Assembly: GCA_946902875.1 (NCBI GenBank) | Contig: OX336345.1 | Coordinates: 14,601,395-14,665,394 of the forward strand | DNA from: Nematopogon swammerdamellus | Taxonomy: Eukaryota; Arthropoda; Insecta; Lepidoptera; Adelidae | DNA: 64,000 bases | Direction: 5' to 3' | Shown here: positions 32,576 to 43,375 of the stretch, in pieces | Layout of the letters: every line of letters starts with the position of its first letter | Numbering within the stretch: the first letter of the stretch is position 1 | The notes under the pieces: generated by a model | Databases searched by the model: none | The model's input: the letters and a program-made list of their open reading frames with translations, nothing else | Told to the model about the DNA's origin: nothing | Program-made: the position numbers and the translations under genes

Positions 32576-34066
32576 TCGCGTTCAAAAAATAGTTATGGTG
32601 TAATGTAGTTGTATATTTGAATTGTTAAAATAATACAAATAAGTAAGATTCTTTTAGATATCCAGACAACCTTACAAAACCTGATTTTGTTTCAAGCTTT
32701 ACATATAGAACCAGCGGAAGAGCAAATATTATAAAAAAATATTTACCGCCGTCGTTCCACACTCGTAAAAATAAAGTCAGTCAATTCAACATTTTATTCT
32801 CGATAAATGTTAAATTGACTGTCCGAAAGTGGCCCATTATTCTGCCATATTGAGATATTTTCGCCCTGAGACCATGGAACAATACTCGAGCTCCGGCGAA
32901 AGTGGAGCGACATATTCCGATGCTAATAAATAACCGGGGAATGAAAAAATTCATGCGAATGAAGAAATGGGCGGGACGAAAGAATTCAAAAGGATAGACG
33001 GCCAATTACCCGCGGAGCAGGTGAAAAGTCATTAGTGTGATTCGAATACGAAATTGCAAATTCATCTATAACAAAGTATACGCTTTAAATCGTCATGGTG
33101 GATTGAAATACATGTTATTAAGGTCTATGGAACATTGTGTAATTCATAAAAATAATAGTTTGACATTAGTTGTTTACATGGTTACAGGTGACTGTCATCC
33201 GAACGAAATGTAGAAAAGTTTAATAAAATAATCTTTCAATAAATGAGTCTTTTAACCATTCGTAATTCATATCCTGATCTTATATTCACACAAAGAGATT
33301 TAAATTTAATAGGCTATAGAGTGGTTACTGGGAACGTATGCAAAAACTTTGATCGAACGTCAGTGGGGCGTGTCACACTAGTATGATCTACTTGTTACCT
33401 AGGTAACAATTTGTAGGATTACGATTTTGTTCTTGTTGCCCGGTCTAGTAGGTAGTTTGAATGTCTTTGCATCCACAGAATTAACTTCAACAATACATTA
33501 TTCCAGTTCTCGGCTAACCGTCGTCGTCGCGTCGGCAGAGTGCTATCGGAGATAGATGATACCTTTTGGCCTGAAACGTCGAGTCGCACATCTCGAAGAA
33601 CGGCCACGAAAGGCGTTAGGTATATCTTTTAACAATGCATGCGTATGTCTATCTCTCATACTTGTGGAGTGGACTCACGTCACATATATATATCAAAACA
33701 CGTGTTTTCATCGTATATATTGTGTGCAGTTGCAATATTGGAGACCATTGATATTATTAACCTTGTCCCGACTGAGGGTTATAATATCAATGTTGAAGAC
33801 GAAGTAAATTGTATGCAATTTTTGTGATTGCATGTTACTCGTAATATCAGATTCTATCCTTTTAAATGGTTTGTCCGGGATAAGTACGGACGTGGTCGCG
33901 TTTGAGAGAAAAGTGGATGATTTCACTTATGTCTTTGCCTTCTCACTCTTTATGGGCGAGCGCAGTCGACTTGCTCTCGTTCATTGTTACGCAGTACTTA
34001 TGTACCTACTTATTCATCACGTGATGATGTAAAAAAGGTTTAGTGCGACAACAATTTATATATTAC
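32576..34066. other. intergenic, no gene
   Basis: 32780-33060 is compositionally balanced with motifs such as ATGCGAATGAAG and CCAATTACCCGCGGAGCAGG. It could be conserved noncoding sequence, unproven. Confidence 0.35.
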
Positions 34067-34068
34067 TA

Positions 34069-34350
34069 GCTGTGCCCGCGGCTCCGCCCGCTCTCATATT
34101 TGACTTCTCTACTAACCTCGTAAGCCATTTAGCGTGATAGTAAGTAGCCTATAGTTGATGGGAAGAATCAAGTTATCCGTAGATTTTTTTTAAATTAAAA
34201 TCGGTTCAGTGGTTCTCGAGTTATAAGCGGACAGACAGACATACATACATACAGAAAGCAGACGTTGGACTTTATTAAAGGTAAGGAAGGAAGGAAGGAA
34301 GGAAGGAAGGAAGGAAGGAAAGGATAAGGATAAGGAAGGATAAGGATGTA
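34069..34350 (+). mobile_element. GCCCGCG-type element F2 with (AAGG)n tail, copy 1
   Basis: CTGTGCCCGCGGCTCCGCCC, AAGCCATTTAGCGTGATAGT, GTTCTCGAGTTATAAGCGGA and GCAGACGTTGGACTTTATTA, then (GGAA)n. It is nearly identical to 38586-38850 over about 220 bp, so both are young. The microsatellite tail and the target duplication at the other copy favour retroposition. Confidence 0.65.
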
Positions 34351-34522
34351 TGTAAATGATTTGACCATATTGGTAAAACACAAACACGGTTACACACACA
34401 ACAAACAAGTACGGTTGCATGCAATACGAAAATAATAGTACCTCGTCTGACTTTTCGCAAGTTAACATTATTGATTGTTTGAGTGAGACATGTAAACAAT
34501 TCATGTAAGAATTTGACATGAA
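34351..34522. other. intergenic
   Basis: No family seen. Confidence 0.3.
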
Positions 34523-34770
34523 TCCCACCTTAAGGGTGGCTCGGTGCCATATGACGCGCTTTCAATAACAAAATAAATAAAAAATTAATGCAGTATCTCC
34601 TGGTCAGCCTAGGGTACCTTCAAAAGGGGCGTGAAAAGGCTCCTTTCATGCCGGCATGGCATTCGCAATCCCCGTGCATCACAGAATGTCCATGGGCATC
34701 GTAACTCACTTACTCGTACGTAAGTGTAACAATGCAACATGTCGCGATTTCCATAAAAAATATATTTTGT
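34523..34770 (+). pseudogene. CR1/Jockey-like LINE 3' fragments, rearranged
   Basis: GGGTGGCTCGGTGCCATATG (3' tail piece, 34523-34565) precedes GGTACCTTCAAAAGGGGCGT, GCCGGCATGGCATTCGCAAT and AATGTCCATGGGCATCGTAA (34606-34700). The order is inverted relative to 22780-22920, so these are two separate insertions or a partial duplication. Confidence 0.6.
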
Positions 34771-34841
34771 TATACGCAGCGTAAATTCAGAGAAGGACGG
34801 CATTAGGACATTAACATTTATTTCTCCAACTTCACAGACTA

Positions 34842-34978
34842 AGCGCGTCTTGCACCAACACGAGTTTAAAGTTAAGTAGCGAGTTATGGATTTAAACGCG
34901 GTTCACACATACAACGGGTGCTAGTTTAACGAGTTAAACTGGTTTATATATTAAATTTGTGTTGGTGCAAGTGGGCCT
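34842..34978. mobile_element. MITE with TA target duplication
   Basis: TA (34840-34841 and 34979-34980) flanks inverted repeats AGCGCGTCTTGCACCAACAC against AGGCCCACTTGCACCAACAC. At 137 bp with TA borders it suggests a Tc1/mariner-type nonautonomous element. Confidence 0.65.
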
Positions 34979-34980
34979 TA

Positions 34981-36112
34981 GTGAAGGGAGAGTTTCTAAT
35001 TGTACCCACAATTCTGTAAGTAAGGCGACCCGCGACATTGAATTCTAAGAAGAACTAATGAACACCGCAAGCGGTAAATAACCGTTTAATGCTTTCGTGT
35101 TGCTCGGGTCAGCAGGCGACAAAGACGCTGACAAAATAAAGCTTTTCCAGGTGACAAGCGCTGCAGTTCATTCAAAGAAACCGCATCTTTTGTTAGATGC
35201 CTTTTTATTGTTTGTCGGACACCGCAAACAGGTAGATGTCTAATGGGAGAAGAATGTCGGCGCTGTTTGGGATCTGCGGGACTGCATGGGAGAATTTATT
35301 CCAATTGGGTGAGTCATCCGTCGAGGGATCCGTCAAATTGAATTAATAATCATGTCTATGCTGTAGCCATTGTTATAATGGTAAAGCTAAAAATAGAATT
35401 AATAACTTTGTCTTCTGGCTTAGTGTGGTGTAAAAAATTAGCATTTCTCATTAATGACAGTTATATCTAGATTTATTTATTGTTGGTCAGAGCTTGCTCT
35501 TTTTCCGATCAAATCTGCTACCCATAAACATGTTAAATAATGGACACATTTCATCCAGATAATGTAACCTCGATTGCATTCTTATTGAGTTGTCATATTT
35601 CAATTTTAATATGTGCCCACCAAGTTCATGCACTGTCTTCGTGTCTTCGAGGGGAACAAACAAATTATTTGCCTTAGTGACATTTGCTTAAGTAAGAAAG
35701 TTATTATTTCCGCCGTTGGAGTGGGTGGGAGCGAGGGTACTTAAGAGGAAGCAGGTGCTAAGTTTTTACAACGACTTCCTGTTGGCGCTATTGCGACATA
35801 TGGTGAATTTTGCAACTGTTTTAGCGATATTTTTCTAATTCGTTCTTTAAATTCGACGTTTCTGCGAAATAAAAATTTTTAGGAGTACACTTTGATCAAA
35901 GATTCTGTACGGAACCCTTTTAAGTAGGTACTAATAAAAGCCCAAAGCCAGCAGTTATTAGGTACCTGAACTTTTGAATCTTTCCGAAAAATATTCTTCT
36001 GATCTTCAAACCAACCTGATCCATATTATTGTATGAGACGCTAAATCGTGAGCACAGTTTTAAGATTATAATTTAAATATTTACGTGAAATGTTTAAATT
36101 AAAATTAACATA
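34981..36112. other. intergenic, no gene
   Basis: 35040-35340 has balanced composition with E-box-like CCAGGTGACA and TAATTAAT-like motifs, similar in feel to regulatory DNA. No conservation evidence is available. Confidence 0.35.
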
Positions 36113-36288
36113 GGTTTACCCCGCTCGGGTTGGTACCACCGCACTGAATGAAAGGTCGGTTGAAACGTCTATTTAAATAGTTCGAGTTTTCCGTCCAATT
36201 CAGTGTAGCCGGCAAGACCGAAGGGAAGCACTTTCATGGCACCTAATTCATCAGTGTTATGGGCCAACTGTGTCAGTTTCCATAAAAA
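36113..36288 (+). repeat. SINE-A copy, internal deletion
   Basis: CCGCTCGGGTTGGTACCACC, ATGAAAGGTCGGTTGAAACG and CCGAAGGGAAGCACTTTCAT to GTCAGTTTCCATAAAAAAAA. The GACATCACGGATGTTGTAGG segment is deleted. Confidence 0.75.
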
Positions 36289-36420
36289 AAAGGACGGGTG
36301 TTATAAGTTTGACACCTCCGTCTATCTGTGTGTCTGTCTGTGGCATCGTAGCTGCCAAACGGATGGGCCGATTTGGGTACGGTTGTTTTTATTAAAAAGC
36401 TGGTTTTAACTATGTTTGAT
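36289..36420 (+). repeat. dispersed repeat fragment (CTGTGGCATCGTAGCT motif)
   Basis: TTTGACACCTCCGTCTATCT, CTGTGGCATCGTAGCTGCCA and AAACGGATGGGCCGATTTGG. The motif set is widespread in insect repeats. Only one copy is in this window. Confidence 0.35.
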
Positions 36421-37083
36421 GAAGAACAGGTAGCCAATTCAAAGATCATCTACACTTTTTATAATCTGCTGTAAAATTACAATGTAAGTACATATTACAC
36501 TTACACTCTTCGCCCTTAATTAACTAAGCGGAAATTATAATTTTTTACTTTTTAAGTGTTGTTGATGTGTCGGTTTTTTTTAATTTGTAATTTAATTTTA
36601 TTCCTAGTTACAAAAATAATAATAATAATTTACATATATCACTATCGACCATAACAATCTCACACTAACTAGTAGGTAGTTCTACATCGATCATCTAAGA
36701 AACCTCGTTAATCGTCGAATATTTTAATACGAACATCCATTACGAATTCCCGGTGGAAGCATAAGGTTCCCATACTCTGTTATTAATACTAATATATAGG
36801 TTTCTATGTTATACTTACTACTCATACCGATAGTATTATATGAAGGCTTTTTACTCCTAGTACTTATAGAGACGGCGACGACGACGTCGTAAAGTTCTTG
36901 GCCGACCTAATTGCTGGATCGCATCAATTTGTTAAGAACTTCAGGGTTGTGATTAATTCAATCGGAAAAAACGGCTCTTTTCTAAAATAGGAGCGTAACC
37001 ACAGAACAGTTATCGACAGCCGTCAGTGCGCGACGCTGATTTCTTGCTCTGTAAGCGTATCGATACAATTTACAAAACTACCT
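36421..37083. other. intergenic; orphan open stretch 36845-36989
   Basis: On the plus strand RDGDDDVVKFLADLIAGSHQ and FVKNFRVVINSIGKNGSFLK end at a TAG. An acceptor-like CTTTTTACTCCTAG precedes it. No family is recognised and third-position composition is not coding-like, so I do not call a gene. Confidence 0.25.
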
Positions 37084-37178
37084 TGTACCGTGTGGGGCCG
37101 GTACTTTAAAAGAATAGCCCCACTGCATCTCTCCCCGTGTATGTCGTAAAAGGCGACTAAGGGATATGACTTCCTTCT
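37084..37178 (+). repeat. LINE-C fragment
   Basis: GTACCGTGTGGGGCCGGTAC, CCCACTGCATCTCTCCCCGT and GTCGTAAAAGGCGACTAAGG, the 5' part of the 63230-63585 block only. Confidence 0.65.
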
Positions 37179-37184
37179 TATATT

Positions 37185-37409
37185 ACGAGGTGGTAGGGTT
37201 TAACCCGCCCGGATTGGTACCGCCGCACTGAATGTAAGGTCGGTCGAAACGGCTATGTAAATAATTTGTGTTTTCCGCCCAGTTCAGTGTAGCCTGCACG
37301 ACCGAAGGGAAGCACTGACGTGGCACCAAGTTAACCCGGTTAACCCGGCTGACATCACGGATTTTGTAGATGATGCAGCCAACCAGTGTAAGTTTCCATA
37401 AAAAAAAAC
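37185..37409 (+). repeat. SINE-A copy, body and tail
   Basis: GGTAGGGTTTAACCCGCCCG, ACCGCCGCACTGAATGTAAG and GACCGAAGGGAAGCACTGAC to GTAAGTTTCCATAAAAAAAA. The tRNA-like head is missing. Confidence 0.8.
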
Positions 37410-37849
37410 TATAGCCGAAACCATAAACTTCAAAGTCTGTTAAATCTAACCGTGGCATGCATACTTACATTATGATAAATTGCATTTAACATTCAATGTT
37501 ACATACACATTTTTGTAAATGCTAACAAACACCAAACTTGTTAGAGACAATAAAAACTCATAACAGTTTGATTTCAACACTGAATTTGGAATAGGCGATT
37601 TCAAAGTATCGGAATCGGTCATGCAGTTCTCGAATTATGATTGTATGAACAGATAGTATAATGGACAAACCTAATGCAGGTTGGTCAATGTGGGCTTATT
37701 AGGTAGATCATTACTGCGTTTGCTTCATCACACACTACATGATTATTGTATTAATTATTAGCCCATGCCAAAATGTAAGCAGTCATTTTGCTACTTCCGA
37801 GTCAATCCTACCTTATTAAACCTTATTTAAAAGTGTGAAAAGTACAAGT
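37410..37849. other. intergenic, no gene
   Basis: Nothing recognised. Confidence 0.35.
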
Positions 37850-38085
37850 TTTTTTTTGTGGAAACTGACACGTTTGGCTAGATCACCTAAAATGTCAGCC
37901 CATAGCACCTTGGTGAACTAGATGCCATGTCAGTGCTTCCCTTTGGTTGTGCCGGCTACATTGAACTGGACGGAAACACGAACTATTCACACTCAGTGCG
38001 GCGGTATCAACCCAGGCGGGTTAAACCTTACCACCTAGTAAAGTAAGAAGGGAAGGGACCTACAGACAAGAACAAGGTAGACATC
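37850..38085 (-). repeat. SINE-A copy, body and tail
   Basis: The reverse strand runs from CTGTAGGTCCCTTCCC (38049-38066 on plus) to GTCAGTTTCCACAAAAAAAA. It lies opposite to 37185-37409, giving an inverted SINE pair 440 bp apart. Confidence 0.8.
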
Positions 38086-38484
38086 GTGCATGTAGCGTAG
38101 CTAATGTAGCCAACCATGTCAGGTACCGTTAAAAACTACAATGTACTCAAAAATACGGTCATGTTTACAATTAGTCAAAATCAGGTGATCTCCAAACCCT
38201 AATTCCAATCGGCACCGTGCGCACTGCACGCGGAGCATTAAAAGCGGAAGCGACGCGACGTGGGAACGAGCACCTATCTTCACGAAGCACTTAGTCAGTC
38301 CTCGAGGAATCATCGACCCTGAGCGAGCACTGAGGTTCTTGTCAAGTCATCATAGGCATTTTGTGATCAGTGGAGGTCACGATGTTCCTTTAGCCAAGCT
38401 TTATTGGTTACTGTTTATTGAACCGTAGTAGGGCGGCTCAGGATTTGGTAATAAATTTGTTTTGTTATGTAATATATATAATAT
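38086..38484. other. intergenic, no gene
   Basis: Nothing recognised. A GC-rich spot lies at about 38210-38260. Confidence 0.35.
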
Positions 38485-38920
38485 ATGTCAGAGGAGCCAG
38501 AGCACATGCTCCGACCAGTCAATATCACCTGCGAGAAGGTAGGTGCCATACCGGATACTTCCCTTTGGATCGGTGGTTATACTTGACTAGCTGTGCCCGC
38601 GACTCCGCCCGCTCTCATATTTGACTTCTCTGCTAACCTCATAAGCCATTTAGCGTGATAGTAAGTAGCCTATAGTTGATGGGAAGAATCAAGCTATCCG
38701 TAGAATTGTTTTTATTAAAATCGGTTCAGTTGTTCTCGAGTTATAAGCGGACAGACAGACATCCAGACATACAGACAGACAGAAAGCAGACGTTGGATTT
38801 TATTAAAGGTATATATATAAGGAATAAGGAAGGAAAGGACTAGAGGTGAAACAGCCGAGGGCCAATCTTACGTCTAGTACGCTGGTGGTAGCAACCCAAC
38901 CCTTACGTAAGAAAGATTGA
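38485..38920 (-). repeat. SINE-B copy interrupted by element F2
   Basis: The tail part (38485-38583: AGCACATGCTCCGACCAGTC, AAGGTAGGTGCCATACCGGA) continues after the insert (38845-38910: GACTAGAGGTGAAACAGCCG, CTGGTGGTAGCAACCCAACC). The tRNA-like head is absent. Confidence 0.65.
38586..38850 (+). mobile_element. element F2, copy 2, inside SINE-B
   Basis: CTGTGCCCGCGACTCCGCCC to GCAGACGTTGGATTTTATTA, then a TATATAAGGAATAAGGAAGG tail. GACTAG occurs immediately before the start and after the tail, and SINE-B normally has it once at this spot, so it is a 6-bp target duplication. Confidence 0.7.
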
Positions 38921-39308
38921 AGCGGTGGTTGGCCGAGTGATTTGGGCATCGGCTTCTCATGCGAGAGGTCCGAGGTTCGATTCCGGTCGGCGAGTTAGTT
39001 TTTTCTGACGAAAAAATTTACGTGCATACCTATACCTGCGTTTCACCGTTCGGAACCGGTGTAAAACTGTAGGTCCCTTCCCTTGCCCCTTACTAGATGG
39101 TAAGCTCAAATTTTTGCCGACTGGGTTGATTGATACCATCTTATTGGATGTAAGATGGCCGCATAGCAGCCTCGGTTGTGCTCTCCTCTAGTCCAGTATA
39201 GCCAGTAATCCAGGGAAGTCTTCGGTATGGCACCTACCTTCTCGGAGGTGATATTGACTCGTCAGAGCATGTGCTTCGGCCCCTCTGAACCATACCGGAT
39301 AAAAAAAC
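38921..39308 (+). repeat. SINE-B, full length
   Basis: The tRNA-related head starts AGCGGTGGTTGGCCGAGTGA (A box 38930-38940). B box GGTTCGATTCC is at 38974-38984, at normal tRNA spacing, with ATCGGCTTCTCATGCGAGAG between. The body carries TTTTTTCTGACGAAAAAATT, CTGTAGGTCCCTTCCCTTGC (shared with SINE-A), AAGATGGCCGCATAGCAGCC and GGTATGGCACCTACCTTCTC, ending ACCATACCGGATAAAAAAAC. The head resembles Ser/Leu-type tRNAs. One A-box base deviates (TGA for TGG). Confidence 0.85.
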
Positions 39309-41734
39309 CTAAGAAAGATGTGATTGCCTCTCGAGGTCTTTCGCTACTCTCAACGAAATTAAAAACATATTATATTTATTTCAGATTTATTTCAGTGGCT
39401 CTAGCTGCATCGAATACCCCTTTTCTCTGACTGCCATAACTTCCAACCTAACTGCTTAACCTCTATCATAAATAACGTGGTGCTTTATGGCTTATCATCA
39501 TCGAAAAAAACTCGATTGGTTTGGTGAAAACTACGAGAAAATCGGTTGAACCGTTTGTCGAGTTATGAATGAACGAATACACCGACACGTAGGTTAGGTT
39601 AGGTGTCAAACCCTGCATTTGATCATCTGTAGAGAGTAGAGAAGATAGGTAAAATAGCTTATATGTATTTTCTTACGCCAATTTTCTCTTAATTACCTTA
39701 AAATGTTCAAACTGCACACTGATATCTTACCAAATGTTCACATCTAACGAGTAAAATCAATACAAACAACACAAGCCAACAATTACTTTTAAACAAAATT
39801 TAAACTCCATGCTCCCTTTCTAATTTGTCCTTGCCGACTGACTTGTTGGCAAAAATTCGAACCCCTACGAATAAACTATTGTTATTTGGTTCGGGCACGA
39901 GTTCTATTGGGGGAGTGCGGCCATTGTTCTTACATCGAGCCATGCGGGGGGTTGGATCAGCACGACCACCGAAAGCGAAGCGAAAACTACTGGGGTAGAA
40001 AATGACTTAGTCAGAAGTGAATTTGTTCGTACTTTTTATGAATATTTTATTTATTGTGGGCTAAAATACGACACGTTTTTTTGCAATACATTCATTTGAT
40101 CAGATTTCAGTTCAATATAATCAAATAAAAATCTATAATCATTAAAATACTAGATTTAAAATTAAAGCTAATCTTACTTCATAAGATAAGCCCATAGTAT
40201 TCTTAATAGCCATAATTTTGAATTAAAAGACCACACAGAAAATAACAGTATCTCGAATGCAACAAAAAAAATTGTGTGTATATGTACTGTATTCTTCTAA
40301 TTTACTATTATAAACTATATTTGTTTATTGTATAATTTCATCTTTAGGCAGGTAACCTACGCTTGGACATGTCGAAAATTTCGCGAGTTCTAATTCAATG
40401 CGAAGAAGAATAATGACAAACAAACTTTGCAAATCAGAATGTTTGTCGTTAGTATATTTTATTAACTGTATTAATGACAATTATCACAATTTTTAATGCA
40501 CACAAAACTATATGGACATTTTATTATATTTTGAATGACAATGGGTTAGCTGAATGTAGTTTTAGTTCACATATTTATTCGAGAGTTACTTGTAAAAATA
40601 GTTCGTTCGCTCAGTTAAAGAAAGCCATACAGAAGTTTGGAATGTGAATCGTATAAACAGAAAGACAATAATTATACTATACTAAGCGGAGATAATGAGT
40701 GTAAACAAGATGGGTCGAGGAATTCTATTTCCGTCTCTGTTTTGAAAAATGTATACCAAGATATAAATAAATGTGTTTAATTCCTCAGTTATCTGATGGA
40801 ATTAATATATACAACCAATATACCATTTCTAATAGATTTTTTGAAGAATCGATACAAATTCTAACATGTATTTTATAATAACAGACTTGATATGTTTGGA
40901 GCTTGCATGTTAATCACCTACTTATGCAGCACCATTTACATGGTCAAATCGAATAAATAAGCAGTATACAATGTTGATTGCAATAAACAAACTTAGTTTT
41001 AAGATAAAGAATTAATTGATATCTCTTTGATTGGTTGGGTGGGACGCAACTTAAAAAATGCGAGTAGGTAAAATAAAGGTTTCCTTGCCCTAACCGTTCA
41101 TGTCTTTTCCATGCGAATAATATGTCTCTAGTTTTACTTACAATCTTTATAATATCTGCCTAACCAGAAAAGCCGAAAATTAAAAGAAAAAATACGTCCC
41201 GACCAGGATCTTTAATTTGCTTTTAAAATAAATCACAAAACGTCGTACTGGCTTGGCCACCTTATTACCTCACAGGATGGCGTAGATGTAGTTCAATGTA
41301 GGAGATACGTAGAACGTTGTCGCACTAACTGTACCCCAATAAAAAGTTCAAGTTGCGAAAGAGCGTACAGGTGACAAGGTTCCACTAATGTATCTGTAAC
41401 TTTCGAATCGTCCGTTCACAGTAGGTAGTCTATTTAGTTACCTACTGAGGTACCTAAATGGAACAAAGAGGTCTCCAGAGTCAAAGTCAGAGGCGGGTCC
41501 GTCAGTTGGCCGCTGCGAGTGTACTAATTATACGTCTGAGGAACAGAGTTTGAAAGTTTATAACTGCTTTTGTAATGTATTATATGTAATTGACTTCGTC
41601 CTTGCCGTAATCTACAAATGCACACAATTCACATTTCTTATACGAAGCACGACATGGGTCAACTTTATTAAAACTCTAATAGCTAATTAATTTATTGAAT
41701 TGCTAATTAGAATGCCAATGGGCATTGTTATTAC
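39309..41734. other. intergenic, AT-rich; short TTAGG run
   Basis: TAGGTTAGGTTAGG at about 39589-39602 contains two to three copies of the insect telomere unit. ACTCGATTGGTTTGGTGAAA and GAACCGTTTGTCGAGTTATG nearby look like the end of a dispersed element. No gene. Confidence 0.4.
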
Positions 41735-41808
41735 GGGGGTTTCGAATGCCGAACTGGCCTGGCCTGACAGGTGTTTATTTACGCACCTCTTGAAGGTCCC
41801 GTGACTGT
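41735..41808 (-). pseudogene. CR1/Jockey-like LINE fragment
   Basis: GGGGGTTTCGAATGCCGAAC, GCCTGACAGGTGTTTATTTA and GCACCTCTTGAAGGTCCCG are the reverse of 22790-22860 (KRGVNGHLSGRHGIRNP). Confidence 0.6.
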
Positions 41809-41810
41809 AT

Positions 41811-41945
41811 TTTTTTAATGGAAGAATCTGACACGGTTGACTACATCACCTACTAGATCCGTGATGTCAGCCCATAACACCTTGGTGAACTAGGTGCCAT
41901 GTCAGTGCTTCCCTTCGGTCGTGCCGGCTACACTGAGTTGTAGGG
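41811..41945 (-). repeat. SINE-A 3' portion
   Basis: TTTTTTTAATGGAAGAATCT through CCGTGATGTCAGCCCATAAC to GTGCTTCCCTTCGGTCGTGC. It abuts the LINE fragment. Confidence 0.75.
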
Positions 41946-42089
41946 AATGTCAACCCACAACATTAGCCGACTCGTGACACGCGTATTAATTTAATGAATA
42001 GACGTCAGTTCAGATGCGTGACAGAGAAAGACTTGTGATTTCGGCTATGCTACACACCATTTACCGACGAGTTTTTTTTTTACTTTTTT

Positions 42090-42218
42090 TAAGCAGTTTC
42101 CATAAAAAAAAAAACAAAAAAACGCGGTTGGCTACATCAACACAACATCCGTGATGTCCGCCCCGTAACACCGGGTGAACTAGATGCCATGTCAGTGCTT
42201 CCCTTCATTTCATGTTGA
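42090..42218 (-). repeat. SINE-A copy next to a tail remnant of another
   Basis: GCAGTTTCCATAAAAAAAAA (plus, 42090-42113) is a tail remnant. GGTTGGCTACATCAACACAA to GTCAGTGCTTCCCTTCATTT (42122-42218) is a minus copy. Confidence 0.65.
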
Positions 42219-42413
42219 TGCTTGTTCTATTCTGTTCAATTCTTTGGTCTGAGTTCATTCATTTGCTTCGGTTCTCTTGACTATTGAATATGTAACTTTC
42301 AGAGGTGTATTGTTGCATTCCAATGACCTGCGAGTACAGAAGGGTCGGTAGGCCAATTACTGCAGTTAGAGCGCGTTTTTTTTTTACTTTTTATGTTGTT
42401 TCTTTCTTGACAG

Positions 42414-42530
42414 TTGGGACGACGACATCAAGTACGTCGGCGTAAAGCAGTGGTGTAACCGTAGGTACCGCATGATCTGGAGGAAAATGTGAGAGGCGTA
42501 TGCCCAGCAGTGGACGCATACACGTTGACT
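42414..42530 (+). pseudogene. RTE-type LINE C-terminal remnant
   Basis: WDDDIKYVGVKQW is encoded at the left, then IWRKM, a stop, and EAYAQQWTHTR. It matches the fragment at 1-205 and supplies the end missing there. Confidence 0.65.
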
Positions 42531-43127
42531 AACTTGTTGACTATGACTTACATAATATGAGTAAATATAATATTAACCTAACCTAAGAATTGGATATTAT
42601 CTGTAAATAGGAGGTTTTTGAGTGAATAAATAAATAAATAATAAATAATACTGATTATACTGACTCTACATGGGATTTATCTTGACTTTACATACATTGA
42701 TTGTATGTATATTTTTTCTGGCTGCTCGATCAAATGGGCTTCTTATTGTACAAGAACATTGGCATTTATACTCAAGTAACAGTATACGGCAAGTATATAG
42801 ATGCAGGAAAGAAATATGACTTTGACTCTTTCTACAACACAGCGTAGAGAACACGCACCAATCAAATGTTTCTTCATTTTATGTCAAACGCATTCTTTTT
42901 CATTCATTCAATTATTGTCGGACAATGCACACAAAGTGCAACACCTACGCACTAACGACACCAATAAAACCTTTCTCTACGTTCGATTAACTTCAAACGC
43001 ATTATATGTTTACCGTAAACGAATTGTGTGTTATCCGCCTATGCTCATTCATGATGTTAAAGCCATCGATCGACATGCAAAGATATGTAACTATTTATGG
43101 ACTGTTTGAAGCTGACCATGCAGACGT
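42531..43127. other. intergenic, no gene
   Basis: An AATAAATAAATAAATAATAA run lies at about 42625-42650. The 102-codon frame at 42801-43109 is unrecognised and repeat-free, but has no coding signature. Confidence 0.35.
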
Positions 43128-43375
43128 ATTTTATTTTTATGGAACCTGACATCACGTGCTACATGCGTGGTGTCAGCACATTACCTATCAGGCTAGGTGC
43201 CATGTCAGCGCTTCTCTTTGGTCGTGCGTGTCGGCTACACTTAACTCATCGTGAATCGGATTATTTTTCATAGCTGTTTCAACCGAAAAACATTCAGTGT
43301 TGTGTTGTGGCAATCTGGACGAGATTAACCCAACCGACCAGCCAGTAAGATAAGAGAAGGAAAATACAGGAGTCA
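43128..43375 (-). repeat. SINE-A, diverged copy
   Basis: TTTTTATGGAACCTGACATC, CGTGGTGTCAGCACATTACC and GTGCCATGTCAGCGCTTCTC to AACCCAACCGACCAGCCAGT. Confidence 0.65.

Noticed and set aside
32105..32608. 167-codon plus-strand open frame
   Set aside because: It runs across a C-rich stretch, AT-rich filler and a decayed LINE fragment in the wrong frame, and overlaps other open frames on both strands.
34069..34350. Helitron identity for the GCCCGCG elements
   Set aside because: CTAG at the border suggested it, but the related copy at 38586-38850 has a 6-bp GACTAG duplication and microsatellite tail, which Helitrons lack. Class left open.
38930..38990. Apparent tRNA gene with A and B boxes
   Set aside because: It is the head of SINE-B; the same head heads 51086-51478 in a 390-bp repeat with an A-rich tail.
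42801..43109. 102-codon plus frame
   Set aside because: No domain and no coding codon bias. It is bordered by repeat DNA.
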